Shown here: in pieces, positions 36,616 through 45,803 of the stretch
How the letters are laid out: every line of letters begins with the position of its first letter
Position numbering within the stretch: position 1 is the first letter of the stretch
Assembly: GCA_028278205.1 (NCBI GenBank)
Contig: JANQES010000064.1
Location: 24,001-88,000 of the forward strand
Direction of reading: 5' to 3'
Source of the DNA: Rhodothermales bacterium
Lineage (GTDB): Bacteria; Bacteroidota; Rhodothermia; Rhodothermales; Bin80
Length of the DNA stretch: 64,000 nt
Made by a program: the position numbers and the translations under genes
Notes under the pieces: model-generated
The model's input: only the letters and a program-made list of their open reading frames with translations
The model's database searches: none
What the model was told of the DNA's origin: nothing

Positions 36616-37266
36616 TTAAAACGGCAGGGCCAGGATCTCGATGCGGCGGTTTTGGCGGCGTCCGCGCGCGGTGGTGTTCGGGGCTGCCGGGCGGGTGTCG
36701 CCATAGGCGGCCACGTCGAAGCGGGCCGGGTCGAAGTTGAGGTCGTCTGTGAAGAAGCGCACGACGGCGGCGGCGCGGGCTGCCGAGAGTTCCCAGTTGC
36801 TCGGATATTTTTCGAGCAGTTGCCCGCCCAGCGGCGTGTTGTCGGCGTGGCCTTCGACGCGGAAGCGGTGGCGGGTGTAGGTGCTGTCGAGGTGGGTAGC
36901 CAGGGCGGCGAGCTGGTCGAGACCCTCTGTGCTGAGTTCGACGCCGGCAGGCTTGAAGAGGTCTTCGACGAGCAGGGTTGTGATGGGTTCGAGGGTGCAG
37001 AGCGTGTCGCGCTTCGTCGCCAGCAGATAGTCGAGTTTGTTGATGCGGTCTTTGAGCGCGCGTTCGTTGCGATAGTAGAGGCCCGAATCGATGTCGTCGT
37101 AGAAACGGATCGAATCCTGGAGGGCGTAGAGTTCGGCGCGTAAGACGCGCTCGGCCACGTAGAGCGAGTCGATGGTCTGGGCTTGCTGGTCGATGATGCG
37201 TTTTTGGCTCGCGCAGCCGGTCAGAAGCACCGGGACGGCCAGCAGAATGAGGAGGGTAGAACGCAT
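36616..37266 (-). CDS. OmpA-family lipoprotein
   Basis: 216 residues from ATG 37266 (MRSTLLILLAVPVLLTGC, lipobox LTGC, Cys 18). An ~80-residue coiled region (QKRIIDQQAQTIDSLYVAERVL) precedes an OmpA/MotB C-terminal domain: FRVEGHADNTPLGG, NWELSAARAAAVVRFF, FDVAAYGDTRPAAPNTTARGRRQNRRIEI. The domain binds diaminopimelate in peptidoglycan, so it tethers the outer membrane to the wall. The longer frame to 37329 adds a second hydrophobic stretch that would spoil the lipobox. Confidence 0.9.
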   Translation of the reverse strand: MRSTLLILLAVPVLLTGCASQKRIIDQQAQTIDSLYVAERVLRAELYALQDSIRFYDDIDSGLYYRNERALKDRINKLDYLLATKRDTLCTLEPITTLLVEDLFKPAGVELSTEGLDQLAALATHLDSTYTRHRFRVEGHADNTPLGGQLLEKYPSNWELSAARAAAVVRFFTDDLNFDPARFDVAAYGDTRPAAPNTTARGRRQNRRIEILALPF

Positions 37267-37445
37267 GAGAAGACGGAGGCTCGACAGTAGAAGGGTTAGC
37301 AACGCGGGGAAGATACGGCGGCATTCCACACCGTATAAAACTCATGCATAGCAGCTTAAAACAATGAAACGCTTACGCAACGAAAACGCTGTCGAAAAAA
37401 CGAGACAGGCGCCGTAGCGCACGCGATACACCCCGGAAAATGAAG

Positions 37446-37515
37446 ACGCCCGGCTCTAGACAGAACCGGGCGTTTCCGCGTAGCTGATAGGGAGAGGGAG
37501 GGAGGATCAGCTACG
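37446..37515. terminator. Pair of strong hairpins
   Basis: ACGCCCGG/CCGGGCGT (37446-37473) is followed by a perfect 10-bp stem CGTAGCTGAT/ATCAGCTACG (37479-37488 and 37506-37515) with a purine-rich loop. On the minus strand the first hairpin is followed by TCTTCATTTT. This could be a terminator or leader of the OmpA gene, or a small RNA. Confidence 0.4.
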
Positions 37516-37631
37516 ATGATGCCAACACCTAATATCGCGTAGAAAATCATTGATGTCAAGTGGGGGCTTTTAGAAAGGGCTTTTTTCGAAGCGGGCCGGG
37601 GGCCTTGCCGTTCATCCGTCCTCCTCGTGTC

Positions 37632-37840
37632 GCAGAGCTGTTAAGTTCTTCTCGGCGTGGCGGTTCAAGTTCCCCTCCTGGACAGGAGGGGACAGGGGTG
37701 GTTGATTAAAAACGTCGCAGAAAATCGAAGCGTGCGGGTGTTATTTCGAGGATTGAGATCGACCACCCCTTAGTCCCCTCCTGTCCAGGAGGGGAAACTG
37801 CATGGCGTCTTCGCGTGACCATTTGCAGAGAACTTAACAG
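37632..37840. repeat. Two-level inverted repeat with CCCCTCCTG palindromes
   Basis: Outer arms GCTGTTAAGTTCT and AGAACTTAACAGC. Inner arms GTTCCCCTCCTGGACAGG...GGGGTGGTT and AACCACCCC-like GACCACCCC...CCTCCTGTCCAGGAGGGG. The CCCCTCCT/AGGAGGGG core is itself a near-palindrome. A widespread Bacteroidota-type repeat, without the 7-nt tandem words. Confidence 0.7.
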
Positions 37841-38043
37841 CCCTGCCCCTCATGCCGGGATCTCTTCAGGGCTATGTTTTTGGATGACGGTGTGGTATAC
37901 TTTTGGCTAAGCGATAATTTCATCAATCCGTAAGGATTTAAAGGACTTCGTGCTGCGTACTACATAGTCTGTAGTGCGTTACATGCTTTCAAACGCTGTT
38001 TTCGTCCATCCTCTCACGCCCCTCGCCATCCTTCTATAGATCT

Positions 38044-39600
38044 ATGCCTCGAAGCTTTAGTATGGTGCTTCTGGTCGTATGCTGCGGCCTTGCCGGCACG
38101 GTCGCTGCACAGACGCCGGCCAAGTCCTTGACGGGTCGTAAGATTGCCTGCGCCAACGGCAGCGCCTCGGCCTTTTCGTGCAGTGCCGTCGATCTGTCGG
38201 CCTTTCTGACGGCGGGCGACATCGGCGGGCTGTCGCCCTTTACGAGCCTCAACGATATCTGGGGCTGGACCGATCCGCAGACGGGCAAGGAATACGCCCT
38301 CGTGGGCCGCACCGACGGGCTGGCTTTCGTCGACATCTCCGACCCGGTTAATCCGATCTACGTCGGATCGTTGGCTTCGCGCGACGGGATCATGTCGCTC
38401 TGGCGCGATATGAAAGTGTATGCCGATCACGTCTTCGTGGTCGTCGATGCCGTCGGGGCGCACGGGATGCAGGTATTCGATCTGACGCAGTTGCGCGCTG
38501 TCACGGCGCCGCCGGTTACGTTCGTCGAGACGGCGCATTATGCGGGTGTCGGCACGGCGCACAACGTCGTCATCAACGAAGAGACCGGTTTTGCCTACAT
38601 CGTGGGCTCCGGCGGCGGCGGCAATACCTGCGGCGGCGGCCTGCACATGGTCAACATCCAGGATCCGCTCAACCCGACGTTTGCCGGGTGTTTCGTCGAT
38701 CTGTTTACCGGGGGCGGCACGGGCTACACGCACGATGCGCAGTGCGTGGTCTACCGGGGGCCGGACGCCGAGCACCAGGGCCGGGAGATTTGCATCGGCG
38801 CCAACGTGACGGCCATCAGCATCGCCGACGTGACGGACAAAGCCAATCCGAAGGCGCTCTCGTGGGCGGCCTATCCGAACGTCGGCTACGCGCATCAGGG
38901 ATGGCTGACGGAGGATCATCGCTACTTCTTGCTCAACGACGAAAGCGACGAACGGCGTTTTCCTGAAGTCATCAGAGGCACACGGACGTTGATCTGGGAC
39001 GTGACGGATCTCGACGATCCGGTGCTGCTAAAAGAATACTTCGGCCCGTCTCGATCCATCGATCACAACCTCTACGTAGCCGGCAACTATGCCTTCGAGG
39101 CCAATTACACCAGCGGCCTGCGCATCATCGATATTTCAGATATCAACAACCCGCGCGAAGTCGCATTTTTCGATACGTTTCCCGGCGGCGATCCGCCGCA
39201 GTTCGACGGTGCCTGGAGCGTCTATCCTTTCTTCGAAAGCGGCGCCGTCGTCGTCAGCAGCATCAGCCAGGGCCTGTTTATGCTCGAACCGACGAACCTT
39301 CAGGTGGTGACGGCCACGGAGGCGGACGAGGCGCCGCGCCGGTTCGATCTCTCGGCGGGCTATCCCAACCCGTTCAACCCCCGCACCTCGTTCACGTTGA
39401 CGCTGGCGCAGGCGCAGCCCGTGCGCGTGGCGGCCTACGACATGCTGGGGCGCGAGGTGGCGGTGTTGCACCACGGCGTGCTGTCGCCAGGCGTCCACAC
39501 GGTGGCGTTCGAGGCGGCGGGGCTGCCCAGCGGTTCCTACCTCATCAAAGCCACCGGCACGACGGCCTCGCAAACGCGGATCGTGGCGCTGGCGAGGTAG
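38044..39600 (+). CDS. Choice-of-anchor B family protein with type IX sorting domain
   Basis: 518 residues. Signal peptide MLLVVCCGLAGTVAA-like near the start (first ~22 residues). The body is a beta-propeller of LVIVD-like blades with family landmarks: LNDIWGWTDPQTGKEYALVG, FVDISDPVNPIYVG, WRDMKVYADHVFVV, AHNVVINEETGFAYIVG, GYTHDAQCVVYRGPD, YAHQGWLTEDHRYFLLND, IDHNLYVAGNYAFEANY. The C-terminal ~85 residues are the sorting domain (GYPNPFNPRTSFTLTL, AAYDMLGREVAVL). It is a surface protein of unknown role. First of four paralogues in this island and the only one without extra domains. Confidence 0.9.
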   Translation: MPRSFSMVLLVVCCGLAGTVAAQTPAKSLTGRKIACANGSASAFSCSAVDLSAFLTAGDIGGLSPFTSLNDIWGWTDPQTGKEYALVGRTDGLAFVDISDPVNPIYVGSLASRDGIMSLWRDMKVYADHVFVVVDAVGAHGMQVFDLTQLRAVTAPPVTFVETAHYAGVGTAHNVVINEETGFAYIVGSGGGGNTCGGGLHMVNIQDPLNPTFAGCFVDLFTGGGTGYTHDAQCVVYRGPDAEHQGREICIGANVTAISIADVTDKANPKALSWAAYPNVGYAHQGWLTEDHRYFLLNDESDERRFPEVIRGTRTLIWDVTDLDDPVLLKEYFGPSRSIDHNLYVAGNYAFEANYTSGLRIIDISDINNPREVAFFDTFPGGDPPQFDGAWSVYPFFESGAVVVSSISQGLFMLEPTNLQVVTATEADEAPRRFDLSAGYPNPFNPRTSFTLTLAQAQPVRVAAYDMLGREVAVLHHGVLSPGVHTVAFEAAGLPSGSYLIKATGTTASQTRIVALAR

Positions 39601-39652
39601 GTTTTGGGTGATTGGTTTTGGGTTGATGGGGAGGGCAACAGTGCCTATGCTA

Positions 39653-39808
39653 CCCCAGTCCCGTAGGGACGACCTGTTTGTAGCAGCCATGATATTCCAA
39701 AAGAAAAAGCCCCGTAGGGGCGGCCTGTTGAACAGGTCGCTCCTGACGGAGCTTCTTTTTTTAAGGAATCGGAGGTACTACAAACAGATCGTCCCTACGG
39801 GGCTTCCC
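39653..39808. repeat. GTAGGGACGACCTGTTTGTAG inverted repeat
   Basis: Left arm CCCGTAGGGACGACCTGTTTG (39661 on) and right arm CAAACAGATCGTCCCTACGGGG (39781 on), with an inner pair GTAGGGGCGGCCTGTTGAA and the hairpin CTCCTGACGGAGC. It nearly fills the 273-base gap upstream of the next paralogue. A dispersed Bacteroidota-type family. Confidence 0.75.
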
Positions 39809-39873
39809 AGGTTTCTAATCCACTATGAGGCTGCGGCCCTTTATCCCATATCCCGCATCCCCCCAAGACGCTT

Positions 39874-42555
39874 ATGTACCGGCTTCTCTCTCTGCTTTTT
39901 TTCGGGGTTTTCCTGGCCGGCGCCCCGGCGCAGGCGCAGCAGGCAAAAAGGCCGGGTGCGCAGAACGAGGCCGCCCAGCGAGGCTTTGGCCGGGCGGTGG
40001 CTTTCTCCAGCGGCGAGGTGCTCGTCGGCGAAGCGTCGAACGTCCTGGGGCCGGGCGCGGTGTACGTTTACGGGCAGGAGGCCGGCGGCTGGACCGAGCA
40101 GCAACGCCTGACAGCCTCCGACGGCACCTTCGCCGACGAGTTCGGCTGGTCGATGGATGTAGAGGGCGATGTGTTGCTGGTGGGGGCGCCCTCGCAGGAC
40201 GGCAGGCGTGGGGCGGCCTACGTCTTTCGCCGCGATGCCGCGTCGGGGCAGTGGATCGAGAAAGCCAAACTGACCGCGCAAGGCGGCGCACCCGGCGACG
40301 AACTCGGCACGGGCGTCGTGCTCCGGGGCGCGTACGCCCTGGTCGGAGCGCCCTTCGCCGATGATCAGGCCGGGGCCGCCTATCTGTTTCGGTACGACGC
40401 GGGGCTGGGCCTGTGGCAAGAAGAAGCACGGCTGACGGCGGATGAGGAACAGCCGGGCGCCCTTTTCGGCTACTCCGCCGTGCTCACCGACGACGAGATC
40501 ATCATCAGCGCCTATCGCCATAACGACAGCGCCGGCGCCGTCTTCGTCTTCCAGCAAGACGAAACCTCCGGCGCGTGGCAGCAGCAGGCGCAATTCTCCG
40601 GCAACGACACGACGCCGAACGACGTCTTCGGCTTTTCGATGACCCACCAGGGCGACGAGTTGATCGTCGGGGCGCCTCAGGAAAACGGCTTCCGAGGCGC
40701 CGTCTATCTCTTCGAAAAAAATGCGACCACCGGAGACTGGCAGCAACGCGAAAAACGCACCAGCAGCGACCTGGAGTCCGGCGATCTCTTCGGCTATTCG
40801 ATGGCGATGATGGATGATGAAATGTGGATCGGCGCGCTCCGGGCGAGAAACGATCTGGGGGCGGCCTACGTCTTCCGGCGCGACGACCCGGCGCAACCCT
40901 GGCGCGAGGTGGAATCGTTTACCGGCAGCCCCGCCGCGCGGTTCAGCTCCTTTGGCCGGGCCGTGGTTCTCGACACCACCTACGGGCTCGTCGGGGCCAC
41001 CGGCGAGGACTTCGGCACGGGGGCGGCTTACGTCTTCGAGCGCGACGCCTCGGATGCCTGGATCCAGCAGGCGCGTGTCATCAGCAGCGATACCGGGCCG
41101 GAGGCTATCGTCGGGGAGGCGGTGGTGTGCGCTGCCGGCAAGGCGTCCATCTTTCCCTGTGGCAGTGTGGATCTGCTGGCGTTTCTGCCCACCCACGCCG
41201 TTGGCGGCGCGCGTGGGGCCGGCGCCAACGACATCTGGGGCTGGACCGACCCGCAGACAGGCCGCGAATACGCCCTCATCGGACGCATCGACGGCACCAG
41301 CTTCGTCGATGTCACCGATCCCGTCAATCCTGTTTATCTGGGTAACCTGCCCACGCACACGCTGGCGTCCACCTGGCGCGACGTCAAAGTCTACGCCGAT
41401 CACGCTTTCGTCGTCAGCGAGGCCCCGGAGCACGGCATGCAAGTCTTCGATCTGACGCAATTGCGCGCCGTGACCAATCCGCCCGTTACGTTCTCCGAGA
41501 CGGCGCACTACGGCGGCATTTTCAGCGCGCACAACGTCGCCATCAACGAAGAGACCGGCTTTGCCTACGTCGTCGGGGCGCGCGGGACCGAGATGTCTTG
41601 CAGCGGCGGCCTGCACATGGTCGATATCCGCGATCCGATCAACCCGACGTTTGCCGGATGCTTCGCCGACCCGGCCACCGGGCGCGGTTCGGGCTACACG
41701 CACGACGCCCAATGTGTGATCTATCGCGGCCCGGACGCCGAGCATCGGGGCAAAGAGATTTGCTTCGGCTCGAATGAAAATGCCCTCAGTATCGCCGACG
41801 TGACCGACAAGCGCGCCCCGGTGGCGCTCGCGGCGTCGTCGTATCCCAACGCGGGCTATACGCATCAGGGCTGGCTCACCGAAGACCATCGCTACTTTTT
41901 CCAGAATGACGAACTCGACGAAATCCGCATGGGCGGCCACACGCGCACGCTCATCTGGGATGTGACCGACCTGGACGATCCCCAATTCTTCGCCGAATAT
42001 CAGGGCGAGACCACGTCGAGCGATCACAATCTGTACATCGTCGGCAGGCACGTCTTCGAATCCAACTATTCAAGCGGCCTGCGCATCCTCGACATCACAG
42101 ACATGGCCGCGCCGCGCGAAGTTGGTTATTTCGATGTTTTTCCGGCGCATGACGGCGTCGGTTTTAGCGGATCGTGGAGCAATTATCCGTTTTTCAAAAG
42201 CGGCGCGGTGATCGTCACCGGGCGCGAAGCCGGGCTTTTCATCGTCAAGCCGACGGCCTTCCAGGTGGCCGCCGAGGCGCAGGAGGTGCCCGAAACGTTC
42301 GTCCTGTCTCCGGCCTTCCCCAACCCCTTCAACCCCGCCACGACGCTCACGCTGACGCTGCCGACGGCACAGCCCGTGACGGTGGCGGCCTACGATTTGC
42401 TGGGACGTGAAGTGGCAGTGCTGCACCGGGGGCCGCTGGCGGCGGGCACGCACCGGCTGGTCTTCGAAGCCTCGAACTTGCCCAGCGGCGTCTACCTGAT
42501 CCGGGCCGACGGCCCGACGGTCTCGCAGGCGCAGGCGGTGACGCTGGTCAGATAA
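39874..42555 (+). CDS. FG-GAP propeller plus choice-of-anchor B protein, type IX sorted
   Basis: 893 residues. Signal peptide MYRLLSLLFFGVFLAGAPAQA. Residues ~25-400 are a seven-bladed FG-GAP propeller (repeats like FGWSMDVEGDVLLVGAPSQD, GAAYVFRRDA). Residues ~415-790 are the choice-of-anchor B domain (GANDIWGWTDPQTGREYALIG, YTHDAQCVIYRGPDAEHRG, SDHNLYIVG). The last ~95 residues are the sorting domain (AFPNPFNPATTLTLTLP). Paired with the near-identical architecture of the next gene. Likely a surface adhesin-type or recognition protein; ligand unknown. Confidence 0.9.
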   Translation: MYRLLSLLFFGVFLAGAPAQAQQAKRPGAQNEAAQRGFGRAVAFSSGEVLVGEASNVLGPGAVYVYGQEAGGWTEQQRLTASDGTFADEFGWSMDVEGDVLLVGAPSQDGRRGAAYVFRRDAASGQWIEKAKLTAQGGAPGDELGTGVVLRGAYALVGAPFADDQAGAAYLFRYDAGLGLWQEEARLTADEEQPGALFGYSAVLTDDEIIISAYRHNDSAGAVFVFQQDETSGAWQQQAQFSGNDTTPNDVFGFSMTHQGDELIVGAPQENGFRGAVYLFEKNATTGDWQQREKRTSSDLESGDLFGYSMAMMDDEMWIGALRARNDLGAAYVFRRDDPAQPWREVESFTGSPAARFSSFGRAVVLDTTYGLVGATGEDFGTGAAYVFERDASDAWIQQARVISSDTGPEAIVGEAVVCAAGKASIFPCGSVDLLAFLPTHAVGGARGAGANDIWGWTDPQTGREYALIGRIDGTSFVDVTDPVNPVYLGNLPTHTLASTWRDVKVYADHAFVVSEAPEHGMQVFDLTQLRAVTNPPVTFSETAHYGGIFSAHNVAINEETGFAYVVGARGTEMSCSGGLHMVDIRDPINPTFAGCFADPATGRGSGYTHDAQCVIYRGPDAEHRGKEICFGSNENALSIADVTDKRAPVALAASSYPNAGYTHQGWLTEDHRYFFQNDELDEIRMGGHTRTLIWDVTDLDDPQFFAEYQGETTSSDHNLYIVGRHVFESNYSSGLRILDITDMAAPREVGYFDVFPAHDGVGFSGSWSNYPFFKSGAVIVTGREAGLFIVKPTAFQVAAEAQEVPETFVLSPAFPNPFNPATTLTLTLPTAQPVTVAAYDLLGREVAVLHRGPLAAGTHRLVFEASNLPSGVYLIRADGPTVSQAQAVTLVR

Positions 42556-42561
42556 GGGTAA

Positions 42562-42713
42562 CGATTTTGGATTTTAGATTTTGGATTTTGGATTGGTAGT
42601 TTACCGATCCGTTTGAAGCAAATGAAGAAGCCGCAGCGTTCCCAACCGGCGCGGCTTTTTCGACTTCTAGATCCGATTGAAATCAACAATCCAAAATCTA
42701 AAATCCAAAATCG
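42562..42713. repeat. ATTTTGG-family inverted repeat, copy A
   Basis: Left arm ATTTTGG, ATTTTAG, ATTTTGG, ATTTTGG, ATT. Right arm AATCCAAAATCTAAAATCC plus AAAAT (42688-42713). The core holds GAAGAAGCCGCAGCG pairing with CGCGGCTTTTTC, a terminator-like stem with A- and T-rich flanks. The element begins 7 bases after a stop and ends 2 bases before the next ATG (42716). Core orientation is opposite to copies B and D. Confidence 0.88.
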
Positions 42714-42715
42714 AC

Positions 42716-45382
42716 ATGCGAAGGCGTTTTTTACTCATAGCGTGGCTGCTGGGCGTGATGGCTGGGCCGGCGGGGGCGCAGGAGATCGCCGGGAAAAAGA
42801 CGGCGCAGGCGGCTGCCTTTTTTGGCATAGCGCTCGCCCTGGAAGGTGACGAGGCCTTCATCGGGGAGCCGCTGACGATGCTGGCAACGGGGGTCGTCTA
42901 CGTCTATGCGCCGGACGAGGCCACCGGCGTCTGGGCCGAGCGGCAGCGCCTGATGGCCGGCGATGCAGTACCCGGCGACGGCTTCGGCTGGGCGGCGGCT
43001 GTCGAGGACGACGTGCTCGTGGCCGGGGCTCCTTCGCGTGACAACGACATCGGCGCGGCCTACGTGTTTCGGAAGGATGTGGCGTCGGGCGCTTGGGCAC
43101 AGGAGGCAAAGCTCACGGCCAGCGACCGTGCTCCCAGGGATCGATTCGGCCAGGCGGTGGCGCTCAGCGGCGACGTAGCCGTCGTCGGGGCGCCGGGCGA
43201 TGCCGAACAGGGGGCGGCCTTCCGGGGCGCGGCCTACGTCTTCCGGCGGGATGCGGCCACGGGCGCCTGGACGCAGGAGGCGAAGCTGACGGCCCACGAC
43301 GGCCAGGCGCCTGATTGGTTCGGCAGAGCGGTGGCCGTGGCCGGCGACGTGGCGGTCGTCGGGGCGCCGTTTCACAACGACGATCACGGCGCGGCGTATG
43401 TGTTTCTGTACGATGCAACGACCGGAAGCTGGGCGCAACACCAAAAACTGACCGAGACGCCGACCGACGTGCCCAACAGCCTGGGCTGGTCGGTGGCGAT
43501 ACAGGGCGATCACATCATGGTGGGCTCGCCCGGCTACAATGCCGGCGGGGCGGTGTTCATGTACCGCCGCGCGCAGGCCGGGCTCTGGACGCGGCGGCAG
43601 CAGATGACGGGCACGCTCAACGATAACCTCGGCTGGTCGGTGCAGATAGACGGTGAGTATATGGTCATCGGCGCGCTGGGCGATGACGACTTTGCCGGCG
43701 CGGCGCACGTGATGGTGCGGCAGCCCGGCTCCGGCGCCTGGATCATCCAACAAAAACTGTCGGGCAGCCAGACCCAGGAGAACGATTTTTTCGGGTCGAG
43801 TGTGGCGGTGTCGGGCAATCGCGCGCTGGTCTGGTCGCAGCGGGAAGGGTTGGGCGAGGGCGTGGTGTATCTCTTCGAACGGTCTGAAACCACGGCCTGG
43901 GCCGAGCGCGCCCGGCTCGTCAGCGAAGGCGGCAGCCCGGAGGCTGTCGTCGGCGCATCGGCGGCGTGCGTCGATGGGGTGGCTGCCACGTTTCCCTGTT
44001 CCAACGCCAACCTGCTGGCGTATCTGCCTGCTAAAAATATCGGCGGGATGGGCAGCCTGAATGACATCTGGGGCTGGACCGATCCGCAGACCGGCGCCGA
44101 ATACGCCCTCGTCGGGCGCAACGACGGCACCGCCTTCGTCGATGTTTCGGATCCGGTGAACCCGGTTTTCCTCGGCGTCTTGCCCACCCACAGCGTCAGT
44201 TCGGGCTGGCGCGATATCAAGGTCTACGCCGATCATGCCTTCATCGTCAGCGAAGCGCCGGTACACGGCATGCAGATTTTTGATCTGACGCAGCTTCGCG
44301 CCGTGCAGAATCCACCCGTCACGTTTGACGAGACCACGCATTACCTGAACGTCAATAGCGCGCACAACATCGCCATCAATGAAGAGACGGGTTTTGCTTA
44401 TATCGTCGGGGCTGGCGGCGGGCGCCAGACCTGCGGCGGCGGTCTTCACATGGTCGATATCCGCGATCCGATCAACCCGGCCTTTGCCGGCTGCTTTGCC
44501 GATCCCACGACGGGGCGCGGCGGCGGCGGGTACACCCACGACGTGCAGTGCGTCGTCTATCGCGGGCCGGATGCCGATTATCAGGGCCGGGAGATTTGCA
44601 TCGGCTCGAATGAGACGGCCATCAGCATCGCCGACGTGACCAACAAGGCCAACCCGGTCGCGATCTCGACGGCGACGTATCCCAACGTGGGCTACACGCA
44701 TCAGGGCTGGCTCACCGACGACCATCGCTATTTCTTCCTCGACGACGAGGGCGACGAGTTTACCTTCGGCCTCAACACGCGCACGCTCATCTGGGATTTC
44801 GAGGATCTGGACGATCCGCTCTTGCTGGCCGAATACTTCGCCGAGACCACCACCACCGATCACAACCAGTACGTCGTGGGCAACCGGCTCTATCAGGCCA
44901 ACTACTCCGCCGGCCTGCGCATCCTCAACATCAGCGACGTAGCCAACCCCGTCGAAGTGGCCTTCTTCGACACGTCGCCGGGCGACATCGGCAGCGGCGC
45001 GTGGAGTGTGTATCCGTTTTTTGACAGCGGCGTCATCGTCGTCAGCGGCATCAGCGAGGGGTTGTTTATCATCGCGCCGCCGGGCATCACCGTGGCGACC
45101 GAGACGGAGGAGGTGCCCGAGGCGTTCGTGCTCTCGCCGGCCTTCCCTAACCCCTTCAACCCCGCCACGACGCTCACGCTGACGCTGCCGACGGCACAGC
45201 CCGTGACGGTGGCGGCCTACGACGTGCTCGGTCGCGAAGTGGCGGTGTTGCACCGGGGGCCGCTGGCGGCGGGCACGCACCGGCTGGTCTTCGAAGCCTC
45301 GAACCTGCCCAGCGGCATCTACCTGATCCGGGCCGACAGCGCGACGGTCTCGCAGGCGCAGATGGTGACGCTGGTGCGGTGA
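42716..45382 (+). CDS. FG-GAP propeller plus choice-of-anchor B protein, type IX sorted (paralogue)
   Basis: 888 residues from ATG 42716, which opens a signal peptide (MRRRFLLIAWLLGVMAGPAGA). The upstream in-frame start at 42677 is inside the repeat's right arm and would add MKSTIQNLKSKID. Same layout as the preceding gene: FG-GAP blades (FGWAAAVEDDVLVAGAPSRD), choice-of-anchor B (LNDIWGWTDPQTGAEYALVG, GYTHDVQCVVYRGPDADYQG), sorting domain. The sorting domain is nearly base-identical to that of the gene before it, while the rest diverges, so local gene conversion is likely. Role unknown. Confidence 0.9.
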   Translation: MRRRFLLIAWLLGVMAGPAGAQEIAGKKTAQAAAFFGIALALEGDEAFIGEPLTMLATGVVYVYAPDEATGVWAERQRLMAGDAVPGDGFGWAAAVEDDVLVAGAPSRDNDIGAAYVFRKDVASGAWAQEAKLTASDRAPRDRFGQAVALSGDVAVVGAPGDAEQGAAFRGAAYVFRRDAATGAWTQEAKLTAHDGQAPDWFGRAVAVAGDVAVVGAPFHNDDHGAAYVFLYDATTGSWAQHQKLTETPTDVPNSLGWSVAIQGDHIMVGSPGYNAGGAVFMYRRAQAGLWTRRQQMTGTLNDNLGWSVQIDGEYMVIGALGDDDFAGAAHVMVRQPGSGAWIIQQKLSGSQTQENDFFGSSVAVSGNRALVWSQREGLGEGVVYLFERSETTAWAERARLVSEGGSPEAVVGASAACVDGVAATFPCSNANLLAYLPAKNIGGMGSLNDIWGWTDPQTGAEYALVGRNDGTAFVDVSDPVNPVFLGVLPTHSVSSGWRDIKVYADHAFIVSEAPVHGMQIFDLTQLRAVQNPPVTFDETTHYLNVNSAHNIAINEETGFAYIVGAGGGRQTCGGGLHMVDIRDPINPAFAGCFADPTTGRGGGGYTHDVQCVVYRGPDADYQGREICIGSNETAISIADVTNKANPVAISTATYPNVGYTHQGWLTDDHRYFFLDDEGDEFTFGLNTRTLIWDFEDLDDPLLLAEYFAETTTTDHNQYVVGNRLYQANYSAGLRILNISDVANPVEVAFFDTSPGDIGSGAWSVYPFFDSGVIVVSGISEGLFIIAPPGITVATETEEVPEAFVLSPAFPNPFNPATTLTLTLPTAQPVTVAAYDVLGREVAVLHRGPLAAGTHRLVFEASNLPSGIYLIRADSATVSQAQMVTLVR

Positions 45383-45803
45383 GGGGTTTTGTGTTTTGGT
45401 GTTTGAGTGTTTTGGTAGCTGTGCGCTTTGTGGTGAACCTCCAGTCCGCCCGGCGCTCAATCACCGGGCTCAGCAGCGTAAGGACGCTGAAGCGCCCTGT
45501 TTGAGCCCCATCGGGGCTTTAGCCGGTGAGCCCGGTCCTTCAGGGCCGGGCGGTGTTGCGCTTTCACTAAAACACTCAAACACATCAGCCAGGCATCCTT
45601 ACTATTTTACCTTTACGCTTTACGTGCTGGTGGACGATCTTCTAGCAAACAAAGACAGCTATCCCACGGAAGATGATATCATTTCGGCGGATGGGTGTGA
45701 AAAAAGGATAACGGAGCGGATCATACATTGAGGATGCCTGTTATCTGTCCGAAAATGTCCAGGCGGGCATGCTTCTTTTCCACGGTAACAAATCGGTGAT
45801 TCC
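45383..45803. other. 421-base gap with repeat; rest is promoter region
   Basis: The left 205 bases are an inverted-repeat element (45384-45586). The right 215 bases are AT-richer and lead to the next gene; no conserved promoter box can be assigned with confidence, and no coding frame is supported. Confidence 0.4.
45384..45586. repeat. GTTTTGGT-word inverted repeat with compound core
   Basis: Arms GTTTTGT, GTTTTGGT, GTTTGAGT, GTTTTGGT and ACTAAAAC, ACTCAAAC, ACAT (unit 7-8 nt). The core carries a second inverted pair, CCGCCCGG...CCGGGCTCA and its complement, plus hairpins AGCCCC-ATC-GGGGCT (45504-45518) and GCCCGG...CCGGGC (45530-45551). It starts right after the TGA stop. Confidence 0.75.

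Larger units (their letters stand above)
37267..38043. other. 777-base gap with hairpins and an inverted repeat
   Basis: No convincing gene: a 67-residue frame (37356-37559, minus) lacks any family feature. It holds hairpins at 37446-37515 and an inverted-repeat element at 37632-37840. Its right end is the promoter region of the choice-of-anchor B gene. Confidence 0.5.

Noticed and set aside
37356..37559. 67-codon minus-strand frame
   Set aside because: Crosses two hairpins, no family feature or ribosome site.
42677..42715. Extra N-terminus MKSTIQNLKSKID on the FG-GAP paralogue
   Set aside because: It is the repeat arm read as codons and would mask the signal peptide starting at 42716.
42731..45460. 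909-codon minus-strand frame (and 39841-42051, 49720-51630) opposite the propeller genes
   Set aside because: Long only because of GC-biased third positions; the true genes have signal peptides and sorting domains.
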